Assembly (NCBI RefSeq): GCF_019880305.1 | Contig: NZ_CP082301.1 | Coordinates: 1,674,001 to 1,738,000, forward strand | DNA length: 64,000 bases | From: Streptomyces decoyicus | GTDB lineage: Bacteria; Actinomycetota; Actinomycetes; Streptomycetales; Streptomycetaceae | Reading direction: 5' to 3' | Shown: one piece after another, positions 17,619 to 25,100 of the stretch | Layout of the letters: every line of letters begins with the position of its first letter | Position numbering within the stretch: position 1 is the first letter of the stretch | Translations under genes and position numbers: made by a program | The notes under the pieces: model-generated | What the model was told of the DNA's origin: nothing | What the model saw: the letters and a program-made list of their open reading frames with translations, nothing else | Database searches by the model: none

Positions 17619-17728
17619 CCGCCCGCCGCGCCCTCCTGTTCGCCCTCGTCTGGCTCTGGGTGGGCATCCCGTTCATATACGGCCTTTACGAGCTGACCCT
17701 CAAACTGAAACAACTGTTCACGGGCTGA
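17615..17728 (+). CDS. MFS transporter small subunit (37 residues)
   Basis: A GTG start at 17615 overlaps the transporter stop as GTGA. The product is a 37-residue single-pass membrane peptide: a short basic N-terminus (VTARR), a hydrophobic stretch ALLFALVWLWVGIPFIYGLY and an amphipathic tail ELTLKLKQLFTG. Small proteins of this shape recur directly after OFA-type transporters in Actinobacteria and are thought to associate with them. Overlap, codon use and the terminator just downstream support it as a real gene. Confidence 0.8.
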   Translation: MTARRALLFALVWLWVGIPFIYGLYELTLKLKQLFTG

Positions 17729-17768
17729 CCCCCGCCCGGGCCTCGCGCCCGGCCGGCGCCGGCCCTCC

Positions 17769-17797
17769 TGCCCGTACGGCACAGGGCCGTACGGGCA
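17769..17797 (+). terminator. Hairpin ending the BKACE-transporter operon
   Basis: TGCCCGTACGGC (17769-17780) pairs perfectly with GCCGTACGGGCA (17786-17797) around a 5-base loop, 40 bp after the small-subunit stop. Confidence 0.65.
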
Positions 17798-17820
17798 CCC
17801 TGAGGAGAGGGTGGACGTCC

Positions 17821-19263
17821 ATGGCCGAACTGCACGATCTGACCGCGATCGAACAGGCCGAGGGGATCCGGTCGGGTGAGCTCTCCCCCGTGGAACTCAC
17901 CGAGCACTACCTGACGCGGATCGAGCGGCTCGACGACTCACTCGGCGCCTTCCTCACCCGTACCCCCGAGATCGCCCGCAAGCAGGCCTCGGACGCCGAG
18001 AGCGAGGCCACCGCGGCCCGTCGCGAGGGCCGCGAACTCCCGCCGCTGCACGGGATACCCGTCCCGGTGAAGGACCTCAACCAGGTCGCCGGGGTGCGCT
18101 GCACGATGGGTTCGCGGGCACTGGCCGAGCATGTGCCGACCGTCGACGACCATGTCGTCCAGAAGCTGCGGGCGGGCGGCACGATCCTGCTCGGCAAGAC
18201 CAACACCCCCGAATTCGGGCTGCCCTGCTACACCGAGAACGGCCTCGCCCCGCCCGCCCGCACCCCGTGGGACCTGGAGCGCTCGGCGGGCGGCTCCAGC
18301 GGCGGGGCGGCCGCGGCCGTGGCCGGCGGTCTGGCGCCCGTCGCGCACGCCAGCGACGGCGGCGGCTCGATCCGTATCCCGGCGTCCGTCTGCGGGCTGT
18401 TCGGCATCAAGCCCAGCCGCGGCCGGGTCAGCGGCGGCCCGCTGCTCCATGACGTCACGGGCCTGGCCACCTCGGGGCCGCTGGCCCGTACGGTCGCCGA
18501 CGCGGCCACGTTGCTGGACGTCCTGGCCGGCGCGATGCCCGGAGACCCGTACGCGGCGCCGTCGCTGCCGCCCGGCGAGACCTTCGCCGCTCATGCCCGC
18601 CGCGACCCCGGACAGCTGCGGATCGCCTGCCTCACCGAGGCCCCCGTCCCCGGTGTCGAGGTCCACCCCGACTGCCGCACCGCCACCACCGACACCGCCA
18701 CGCTGCTGACCGGGCTCGGCCACCAGGTGGAGGAGCTGTCACTGCCCGCCGACGAGGGCATCCTCCACGCCTTCACCCGCGTCTGGTCGGTGCTGGCCGC
18801 GAACCGCCCGCTGCCGCCGGAGGGCGAGGAGCTGCTGATGCCGCTCACCCGCTATCTGCGCGCCCGTGGCGCCGAGGTCTCCGGTACGGACTTCGCGCGC
18901 TCCCTGTACGCCTTCCGGATCCTCGCCCAGTCCCTCGCGGACGGCCTGATGCCGCCGGAGACCGGCTACGACGTGATCCTCACGCCGACGGTGGCCGCGC
19001 CTCCGGTGCCGGTCGGCGGGCTGCGCAACGACGCCGATCCCCAGGCCGAGTTCTCCGCCATCGGCGCCTTCACGCCGTTCACCGCGCTCTACAACGCCAC
19101 GGGCCAGCCCGCGGTGAGCGTCCCGCTCCAGTGGAACGCCGAGGGGCTGCCGATCGGGGTGATGCTGGCCGGGCGGTACGGCGACGAGGCCACCTTGATC
19201 GCGCTGTCGGCACAGCTGGAGCAGGCCCGCCCGTGGGCGGACCGCACTCCGCCCATGTGGTGA
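17821..19263 (+). CDS. Amidase (amidase signature family)
   Basis: A 480-residue enzyme with the Ser-cisSer-Lys triad: Lys84 in GIPVPVKDLNQ, Ser159 in SAGGSSGG and Ser183 in DGGGSIRIPA. It hydrolyses an amide to acid plus ammonia or amine in the cytoplasm; the substrate is not predictable. A GAGGAGAGGG site precedes the ATG. It converges with soxR across a strong hairpin. Confidence 0.9.
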   Translation: MAELHDLTAIEQAEGIRSGELSPVELTEHYLTRIERLDDSLGAFLTRTPEIARKQASDAESEATAARREGRELPPLHGIPVPVKDLNQVAGVRCTMGSRALAEHVPTVDDHVVQKLRAGGTILLGKTNTPEFGLPCYTENGLAPPARTPWDLERSAGGSSGGAAAAVAGGLAPVAHASDGGGSIRIPASVCGLFGIKPSRGRVSGGPLLHDVTGLATSGPLARTVADAATLLDVLAGAMPGDPYAAPSLPPGETFAAHARRDPGQLRIACLTEAPVPGVEVHPDCRTATTDTATLLTGLGHQVEELSLPADEGILHAFTRVWSVLAANRPLPPEGEELLMPLTRYLRARGAEVSGTDFARSLYAFRILAQSLADGLMPPETGYDVILTPTVAAPPVPVGGLRNDADPQAEFSAIGAFTPFTALYNATGQPAVSVPLQWNAEGLPIGVMLAGRYGDEATLIALSAQLEQARPWADRTPPMW

Positions 19264-19278
19264 CGGATGCCGGAGGAC

Positions 19279-19309
19279 GTGCGCCCGCCCCGCCAGGGGG
19301 CGGGCGCAC
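19279..19309. terminator. Bidirectional terminator between amidase and soxR
   Basis: GTGCGCCCGCCCC (19279-19291) pairs perfectly with GGGGCGGGCGCAC (19297-19309) around GCCAG. It lies in the 52-bp space between convergent stops. Confidence 0.75.
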
Positions 19310-19315
19310 CGGCGC

Positions 19316-19882
19316 TCACGACTCGTCCGGGCAGCACCCCTGCGCGTCAGGCGCGCCGTGCCGGTCCGCCGTGTGCCGCTGGTCGCCGCCGGCGCGCTCC
19401 TGGGCCCCCTCCGGGTCCGTGGCCCTCCGGTCGACCCGCAGCCGCCGCGCACCGGGGCCCTGCTCGCCGAGGTTGTCGTACGGGTTGGACAGCGCGCACT
19501 TCTCCAGCGAGAGGCAGCCGCAACCGATGCAGTCGGTCAACCGGTCGCGCAGTTCGACGAGTTGGCTGATCCGCTCGTCCAGCTCGGTGCGCCAGACCTC
19601 GGAGAGCCGGGCCCAGTCGGCGCGGTTGGGGGTGCGCTCATCGGGCAGCTCCGCCAGCGCGTCACGGATCACCGCGAGCGGGATCCCGACCCGCTGTGCC
19701 GCCCGCACGAACGCGACCCGGCGCAGTGCGTCACGGGTGTAGCGACGCTGGTTGCCCGCCGTCCGGGTGCTGCTGATCAGTCCCTTGGACTCGTAGAAGT
19801 GCAGCGCGGAGACCGCGGCACCGCTGCGCGCGGAGAGCTGGCCGACGGTGAGTTCATGAACCTTGTACGGAAGCTGGGGCAC
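19316..19882 (-). CDS. soxR: Redox-sensitive MerR-type activator SoxR
   Basis: A 188-residue MerR-family protein. The helix-turn-helix begins [20 protein letters not shown], and residues 118-129 form the [2Fe-2S] cluster motif [12 protein letters not shown] that defines SoxR. In Streptomyces SoxR responds mainly to redox-active compounds such as endogenous pigments rather than superoxide (knowledge of the family). The start codon is GTG at 19882. No SoxR target with the expected palindromic spacer is evident beside it. Confidence 0.93.
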   Translation of the reverse strand: MPQLPYKVHELTVGQLSARSGAAVSALHFYESKGLISSTRTAGNQRRYTRDALRRVAFVRAAQRVGIPLAVIRDALAELPDERTPNRADWARLSEVWRTELDERISQLVELRDRLTDCIGCGCLSLEKCALSNPYDNLGEQGPGARRLRVDRRATDPEGAQERAGGDQRHTADRHGAPDAQGCCPDES

Positions 19883-19980
19883 GGTTCAACCCTAAGGGCT
19901 GTCCCGGCCCCGGCCCCGGGCCATCAGACGGCCCCACCTGCCGTTGCCCAGGCGTTGACAGCGGCTACCCGCACTCAGCA

Positions 19981-19998
19981 TGCTGAGCAAGCGCTTAG
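19981..19998. promoter_or_regulatory. TetR-type operator (site E), exact copy of site F
   Basis: TGCTGAGCAAGCGCTTAG sits 55 bp upstream of the MaoC gene. The identical 18-mer is at 21273-21290, upstream of the TetR gene. The core AGCAAGCGCTTAGT matches the mycobacterial KstR2 consensus AnCAAGnnCTTGnT at all but one fixed position. Confidence 0.65.
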
Positions 19999-20052
19999 TA
20001 AGCATCGGCCGGTGCACAGCGGCGGCGGATGGATCCCGAGGAGGCGGACAAG

Positions 20053-20514
20053 ATGGCACAGCCCCGAGTGTTCGGATCGCTCGACGAACTGCGGGACGCA
20101 GTCGGTGAGGAGCTGGGCACCAGCGACTGGCTGGAGATCGACCAGAAGCGGATCGACCTGTTCGCGGAGGCCACCGGCGACCACCAGTGGATCCATGTGG
20201 ACCAGGAGAAGGCCGCGGCCGGCCCCTTCGGCACCACCATTGCGCACGGCTATCTGACGCTGTCGCTGCTGCCCGCCCTCGTACCGCAGCTGATGCGGGT
20301 CGACAACGTGAAGATGGGCATCAACTACGGCGCCAACAAGGTGCGCTTCCCCGCCACCGTCCCGGTCGGCTCACGGCTGCGCGCCACGGCCAGGATCGCC
20401 GAGGTGACCGAGGTGACCGGCGGCGTCCAGCTCGCCACGGTCGTGACGATCGAGCGCGAGGGCGGCGACAAGCCGGTCTGCGTCGCGGAGACGGTCAGCC
20501 GCTTCTACCTTTAG
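20053..20514 (+). CDS. MaoC family (R)-hydratase-like dehydratase
   Basis: A 153-residue single hot-dog domain. The hydratase motif FAEATGDHQWIHVDQEKAAAGPFGTTIAHGYLTLSL contains the catalytic Asp and His. It would hydrate an enoyl-CoA or dehydrate a 3-hydroxyacyl-CoA. ATG 20053 is preferred to 20029 because GAGGAGG at 20037-20044 is correctly spaced for it. The shared operator with the divergent TetR gene suggests co-regulation with that regulator and the acyl-CoA dehydrogenase beyond it. Confidence 0.9.
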   Translation: MAQPRVFGSLDELRDAVGEELGTSDWLEIDQKRIDLFAEATGDHQWIHVDQEKAAAGPFGTTIAHGYLTLSLLPALVPQLMRVDNVKMGINYGANKVRFPATVPVGSRLRATARIAEVTEVTGGVQLATVVTIEREGGDKPVCVAETVSRFYL

Positions 20515-20523
20515 GTCTCTCCC

Positions 20524-20553
20524 CTAGGGCCTGATCCGAACGACAGGCCCTAG
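20524..20553. terminator. Hairpin between MaoC and TetR genes
   Basis: CTAGGGCCTG (20524-20533) pairs perfectly with CAGGCCCTAG (20544-20553). The right arm includes the stop codon of the minus-strand TetR gene. Confidence 0.7.
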
Positions 20554-21209
20554 CCGGCCTGGCCCTCGGGAGAACGGGCCCGGTCCGCCGGTGCACCCAC
20601 CATGCGCAGCACGAGGTCGGCATAGAGGGTGCCGACCTCGTCGGGGGTGCGCGGGCCGTCCGCGGTGAACCAGCGGGCGACGTCCACGCACAGCGACAGC
20701 ACCGCGAGGGTGGTGCCCGGCACGTCGTCGGCCCGGAACTCCCCGCTGTCCGCGCCGTCCTGGATGATCTGCCGCAGCAAACGGTCGGTCCGGCGGCGCA
20801 GACCGGTGATCTCGGTGTAGTGCTCCGGGCCCAGCGCCTGGAGTTCGTACTGGATGACCCGGGCGGTGGTGTGGTGCTCCGCGTGCCAGCGGGCGAAGGT
20901 CCGGACGGCGTCGCGGAGGCGCTCGGTGGCGCTGCCCTCGGCCTCGGCCGCGGCACCCATGATGCGCAGCGCCTTTTCGTGGCCGATGCCGCTGATGCGG
21001 TAGAGCAGCTCTTCCTTGGTCTTGTAGTGGATGTAGAGGGCGGCCGGGCTCATACCGGCCCGGCCGGCGATGTCACGGGTGGTGGTGGCGTGATAGCCAC
21101 GCTCCGCGAACGCCTCGACGGCGGCGCTGACCAGACGTCGCGCGGCGTCCGGGGTCACCCCGGCCCATTCCTCGTTCTCCTCTTCGGCCCGCTCCGCCGC
21201 CGCACCCAT
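20550..21209 (-). CDS. TetR/AcrR family regulator (KstR2/FadR-like context)
   Basis: A 219-residue TetR protein: helix-turn-helix in FAERGYHATTTRDIAGRAGMSPAALYIHYKTKEELLY, then a helical ligand domain. Exact 18-bp sites lie in front of it and of the MaoC gene, so it probably represses both and responds to an acyl-CoA (inference; the site resembles the KstR2 motif). The acyl-CoA dehydrogenase gene upstream on the same strand may belong to the same pathway. Confidence 0.9.
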   Translation of the reverse strand: MGAAAERAEEENEEWAGVTPDAARRLVSAAVEAFAERGYHATTTRDIAGRAGMSPAALYIHYKTKEELLYRISGIGHEKALRIMGAAAEAEGSATERLRDAVRTFARWHAEHHTTARVIQYELQALGPEHYTEITGLRRRTDRLLRQIIQDGADSGEFRADDVPGTTLAVLSLCVDVARWFTADGPRTPDEVGTLYADLVLRMVGAPADRARSPEGQAG

Positions 21210-21272
21210 CGCCTACCCCGCTCCTCGATCCGCCAGGGACCCTCCTCTGACGGATCGAACACCATATCGCGC

Positions 21273-21290
21273 TGCTGAGCAAGCGCTTAG
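21273..21290. promoter_or_regulatory. TetR-type operator (site F)
   Basis: TGCTGAGCAAGCGCTTAG, identical to 19981-19998, lies 64 bp upstream of the TetR start in the gap after the acyl-CoA dehydrogenase gene. Autoregulation is the likely role. Confidence 0.65.
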
Positions 21291-21331
21291 GGGCTGGCGG
21301 CGGGCGGCCGGGACATCCGTGGACGGGCCGG

Positions 21332-22483
21332 TCAGAAGGCGGAGACCCCGGTCAGCGCACGGCCGATGACCAGCTTCTGTATCTGGCTGGTGCCCTCGTA
21401 CAGCGTCATCACCCGTGCGTCCCGCAGCAGCTTGCCGACCGGGTACTCGTCGATATAGCCGTAGCCGCCGAAGACCTGGAGGGCGTTGTTGGCGGCGCGC
21501 ACCGCGGCCTCGGAGGCGAAGAGCTTGGCCTTGGACGCGGCGGTGACGAACGGCTCGCCGCGGTCGATCAGATCGGCGACCCGCCAGGTCAGCAGCCGTG
21601 CGGCTTCCACGTCCACGGCGATATCACTGATCAGCTCCTGCACCAGCTGGTGCCGGGCGATGGGCTTGCCGAACTGCTCGCGCTCGCCCGCGTAGCCGAG
21701 CGCGGCATCCAGGGCGGCCTGGGCGATGCCCACACAGCCGGCCGCGACCGACATCCGGCCCTTGGCCAGCGCGGACATCGCGACCGAGAACCCCTTGCCC
21801 TCGGGGCCGAGCATGGCGGTGGCCGGGACCCGTACGCCCTGAAGGACCAGCTCCGCGGTGGCCTGGCCGCGCAGGCCCAGCTTGCCGTGGATCTCACGGC
21901 GCTCCAGACCGGGACTGTCGGCCGGCACGAGGAAGGCGCTGATGCCCTGGTGCCCGGGGGCTCCGCCGGTGCGGGCGAAGAGCAGCACGAGATCGGCCCA
22001 GGTGCCGTTGGTGATGAACATCTTGGCGCCGTCGATGACGTACTCGTCCCCGTCGCGTACCGCCCGGGTGGCGAGGTTGGCCGCGTCGGATCCGGTACCC
22101 GGCTCGGTCAGGCCGAAGCAGCCGACCGCCTCGCCGGAGGTGAGCCGCGGCAGCCACGCCCGCTTCTGGTCCGCGTCGCCCCATGCGGCGAGGGTCTTGG
22201 CCACCAGCCCCAGGGAGACCGAGACGATGCCGCGCACCGAGGAGTCGGCGCGGCCCAGTTCCTCGGTGACCAGGACGTAGGAGAAGTGGTCACCCCCGGA
22301 GCCGCCGTACTCCTCGGGGACGGTGAGCCCGAGGAAGCCGAGCTCGCCGAGCTTCTTCACAATGCCGCGGTCGACCTGTTCCGCACGGTCCCAGGCGGTG
22401 GCGTGCGGAGTGATCTCACGGTCGGCGAAGTCCTTGGCGAGCTGCCGCACCGCGGCCTGCTCCGCGCTGAGCTCCAGGTTCAT
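21332..22483 (-). CDS. Acyl-CoA dehydrogenase (short/medium-chain type)
   Basis: A 383-residue ACAD. The FAD/substrate motif is CFGLTEPGTGSDAAN, and the C-terminal motif YEGTSQIQKLVIGRAL carries the catalytic base Glu. The length and the arrangement are those of butyryl/isovaleryl/glutaryl-type enzymes. It is transcribed away from the TetR gene at 22558, and the shared spacer contains site G, so it is probably under that regulator. Confidence 0.92.
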   Translation of the reverse strand: MNLELSAEQAAVRQLAKDFADREITPHATAWDRAEQVDRGIVKKLGELGFLGLTVPEEYGGSGGDHFSYVLVTEELGRADSSVRGIVSVSLGLVAKTLAAWGDADQKRAWLPRLTSGEAVGCFGLTEPGTGSDAANLATRAVRDGDEYVIDGAKMFITNGTWADLVLLFARTGGAPGHQGISAFLVPADSPGLERREIHGKLGLRGQATAELVLQGVRVPATAMLGPEGKGFSVAMSALAKGRMSVAAGCVGIAQAALDAALGYAGEREQFGKPIARHQLVQELISDIAVDVEAARLLTWRVADLIDRGEPFVTAASKAKLFASEAAVRAANNALQVFGGYGYIDEYPVGKLLRDARVMTLYEGTSQIQKLVIGRALTGVSAF

Positions 22484-22511
22484 CTCGGGCCCCTTGTGGA
22501 CGAGCAGAGTT

Positions 22512-22531
22512 AATTAGCACTGCTAGTTTTT
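22512..22531. promoter_or_regulatory. TetR-type operator (site G)
   Basis: AATTAGCACTGCTAGTTTTT contains the palindrome TAGCA C TGCTA. It lies between the divergent acyl-CoA dehydrogenase and TetR genes and covers the -35 region of the latter. A related 20-mer (site H) is at 29141-29160 before the aldehyde dehydrogenase gene. Confidence 0.6.
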
Positions 22532-22544
22532 GGTGGGAAGCCTC

Positions 22545-22550
22545 TACTAT
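22545..22550 (+). promoter_or_regulatory. -10 element, probably leaderless TetR transcript
   Basis: TACTAT ends 7 bp before ATG 22558. Site G overlaps the corresponding -35 position, which is what an autorepressing TetR gene would show. Confidence 0.5.
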
Positions 22551-22557
22551 GTGCGTC

Positions 22558-23205
22558 ATGGCCCGACCCCGCAAGCCCCTTCTGAGCCGCGAGCGCATCG
22601 TCACCACGGCGCTGGCGCTCATCGACGCCGAAGGGCTGCCGGCGCTCTCCACCCGCCGTCTGGCGGCGGAGCTGGGCGTGAGCGGGCCGTCCCTCTACAA
22701 CCACTTCACGACCAAGGACGAGATCCTCGACGCGGTGGCCGACACGGTCATCGCGAAGGTCGACGTGTCGGCCTTCGAGGCGGGCGCGGACTGGCGCGCC
22801 GGGCTGCTCGACTGGGCCCGCTCCTACCGCGCGGCGCTCGCCGCACATCCGCATATCGTGCCGTTCCTCGCCCAGGGCCCCGGCCGCCGTCCCGCCGGGC
22901 TGAAGATGGCCGACGCGGCGTTCGGCGGCATGGTCGAGGCGGGCTGGCCGCCCGCCCAGGCCACCAGGGTCTGCGCCATGGTCCGTTACTTCGTGGCCGG
23001 CTCCGCGCTGGGCTCGTTCGCCCGCGGCTTCGTCGACGATCCGAGGGCCTACGACCCCGCCGACTATCCGCACCTGGGCCAGGCCCATCTCCTGGCCGAG
23101 CATCAGCGACAGGTGGACGAGGGCGCGTTCGAGACCGGGCTGCGGGCGCTGGTGGACGGCCTGGCACTCCAGCACCCGGAACTCGTACCGCCGCAGGGCG
23201 GCTGA
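22558..23205 (+). CDS. TetR/AcrR family transcriptional regulator
   Basis: A 215-residue protein beginning MARPRKPLLSRERIVTTALA with the helix-turn-helix STRRLAAELGVSGPSLYNHFTTKDEILD and a TetR_C-type helical domain. ATG 22558 is chosen because a -10 element is 7 bp upstream (leaderless); ATG 22549 is an in-frame alternative. It probably represses itself and the divergent acyl-CoA dehydrogenase through site G, and perhaps the aldehyde dehydrogenase through site H (inference). Confidence 0.88.
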   Translation: MARPRKPLLSRERIVTTALALIDAEGLPALSTRRLAAELGVSGPSLYNHFTTKDEILDAVADTVIAKVDVSAFEAGADWRAGLLDWARSYRAALAAHPHIVPFLAQGPGRRPAGLKMADAAFGGMVEAGWPPAQATRVCAMVRYFVAGSALGSFARGFVDDPRAYDPADYPHLGQAHLLAEHQRQVDEGAFETGLRALVDGLALQHPELVPPQGG

Positions 23206-23270
23206 CCACACGGCGCTCACCGTATGGCGGCCCGTACGGGGACCGGCCGTAAGGCGCCTGAACGGGCGGC

Positions 23271-23311
23271 GCGGCTCCCCGGTACGCGGATTCCGTGCGC
23301 CGGGGAGCCGC
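23271..23311. terminator. Hairpin between convergent TetR and MHS permease genes
   Basis: GCGGCTCCCCGG pairs with CCGGGGAGCCGC across a loop of 17 bases, in the 112-bp space between the two stops. Confidence 0.6.
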
Positions 23312-23317
23312 CGGCCG

Positions 23318-24682
23318 TCACCCCTGCGGCCTGGGCGCCGCGTCCGGCTCGGCGGCCGCGGCGGACCGGCGGGTGAGCAGCCAGATGGACACCAGCGCGA
23401 TGACGGACAGCACCATGATGTATCCGGACACGGCCATCGACGTGCCGCTCGCCTCCAGCAGCAGCACCATCAGGAACGGCGCGAGTCCGCCGCCCAGGAT
23501 CGCGCTGATCTGATAGCCGAGCGAGGCGCCCGTGTAGCGCATCTCGGCGGTGAACAGCTCGGCGAACAGCGCCGCCTGCGGGCCGTACATGATGCTGAGG
23601 AAGCAACTGCCGACGAAGGTGCCGACGCCCAGCCACACCAGCGACGCGGTATCGATGAGCAGGAACATCGGCACCGCCCAGAGCAGCAGCCCGACGGCGC
23701 CCGCGGCATAGACCCGCAGCCGGCCGATCCGGTCGGACAGCGCGGCGGCGGCCGGGATCAGGACGAGCTGGGTGAGGCTGACCAGGAGCGAGACGGCCAG
23801 CACGGAGGTGCGCCGCATCTCCAGCTCGCGGGTGGCGTAGTCCAGGACGCCGGTGATCAGGATGTAGAAGGTGGCGGTGTTCACCGCGAACGAGCCGCCG
23901 GCCAGCAGGACCGTGCCGAGATGGTGCCGCAGGATCGTACGCAGGGGTGAACGGCGCGCCTCGACGGCCTGCTCCGCCGCCGCCAGCTTCTCCTCCGCGG
24001 CCCGGAATTCGGGGGTCTCCTCGACATGGGTGTGGATATAGCGGGCGAGCAGCAGCACGAGCACGCCGACGAGGAACGGGAGTCGCCAGCCCCAGGTGCC
24101 GAAGGACCGCTCGTCCGTGAGCGCACCCGCCAGGAGGAAGACGGAGTTGGCGGTCATCACGCCGATCGGGACGCCGAGTTGCACCAGCGAGCCGTAGAGC
24201 CCGCGCTTGCCCTCGGGGGCGTATTCGGTGGCCATCAGCATCGCGCCGCCCCACTGCGCGCCGACCGCGAGGCCCTGGAGCAGCCGCAGGAGGACCAGCA
24301 GGACCGGGGCGGCCAGCCCGATGGTGTCGTAGGAGGGGAGCAGCCCGATGGCGGTGGTGGCCAGCCCCATCACGGTCAGGGCGAGCACCAGCATGGGTTT
24401 GCGGCCGCGCCGGTCCCCGAGCTGACCGGCGATCACCCCGCCGACGGGCCGGGCCAGAAAGCCCACCGCGAAGGTCGCGAAGGAAGCGAGCACCCCGGCG
24501 GCCTCGCTGCCCGAGGGGAAGAAGGCGGGGCCGAGGACGAGCGCGGCGGCGATGCCGAAGACGAAGTAGTCGTACCACTCGACGGCGGAGGCGAGGGCCG
24601 CGGCGGTGGCGACCTTGCGGCGGTTGCGGGAGGAGGGCGGGGTACCGGACTGGTCGTGTGGCGCGGAGGGGGCCGTGTCCAT
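23318..24682 (-). CDS. MFS transporter, MHS family (shikimate/organic-acid permease type)
   Basis: About 454 residues. The first helix has SAVEWYDYFVFGIAAALVLGPAFFP, the loop 2-3 motif is GQLGDRRGRKPMLV, and the centre has TEYAPEGKRGLYGSLVQLG, all MHS hallmarks. A proton-coupled importer of an organic acid or osmolyte is likely; the substrate is unknown. ATG 24682 leaves a normal 30-residue cytoplasmic N-terminus. Site D lies 60 bp upstream. Confidence 0.88.
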   Translation of the reverse strand: MDTAPSAPHDQSGTPPSSRNRRKVATAAALASAVEWYDYFVFGIAAALVLGPAFFPSGSEAAGVLASFATFAVGFLARPVGGVIAGQLGDRRGRKPMLVLALTVMGLATTAIGLLPSYDTIGLAAPVLLVLLRLLQGLAVGAQWGGAMLMATEYAPEGKRGLYGSLVQLGVPIGVMTANSVFLLAGALTDERSFGTWGWRLPFLVGVLVLLLARYIHTHVEETPEFRAAEEKLAAAEQAVEARRSPLRTILRHHLGTVLLAGGSFAVNTATFYILITGVLDYATRELEMRRTSVLAVSLLVSLTQLVLIPAAAALSDRIGRLRVYAAGAVGLLLWAVPMFLLIDTASLVWLGVGTFVGSCFLSIMYGPQAALFAELFTAEMRYTGASLGYQISAILGGGLAPFLMVLLLEASGTSMAVSGYIMVLSVIALVSIWLLTRRSAAAAEPDAAPRPQG

Positions 24683-24741
24683 GCGTGCACGCTCCGAGGG
24701 GTGCGGGAAGGAAGGGGGGCGGCGCCGTGATGTCGGGTGAC

Positions 24742-24761
24742 CGTACCGACCGGCCGGTACG
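24742..24761. promoter_or_regulatory. TetR-type palindromic operator (site D)
   Basis: CGTACCGACCGGCCGGTACG is an imperfect palindrome, and its inner bases match sites A-C (TACCGAC followed by a GGTA half). It is 60 bp upstream of the MHS permease start. Confidence 0.5.
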
Positions 24762-24803
24762 CCGTCAACGGACCGCGCGGCACGAGTTTTCTGCGACCGG
24801 TGC

Positions 24804-24860
24804 GGGGGGGGGGAGGCCGGGGCGCCCGGGAGCCGGGGCGCCCGGAGCCGGTGCGCCCGG
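24804..24860. repeat. G-tract and three tandem GC-rich units
   Basis: Ten consecutive G (24804-24813) are followed by three tandem copies of GCCGGGGCGCCCGG (starting 24816, 24832, 24847). Apart from site D, the divergent gap 24683-25100 shows no gene that I can support. Confidence 0.6.
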
Positions 24861-25100
24861 CCGAGCCGCGCAGGGCGTTTGCAGGGCGAGATGACTGCTG
24901 CCGGCCGCTGCCGGCCGCGCTGGGGTTGTCCCCACCTCCAAGGGGTGGCCCGTCGGATGGGCAACGGCATCCGCCTGCGGCAATCGTGTCGTATCCGGGT
25001 TTTTTGTTCACCTGGCGGCGCCGGCCCGGACACGCATGGCGGAAAGCGACTGCCCGTCAGGCGTTCCGGGAGACCGACGAAGGATCATCGAGGGGGAACA

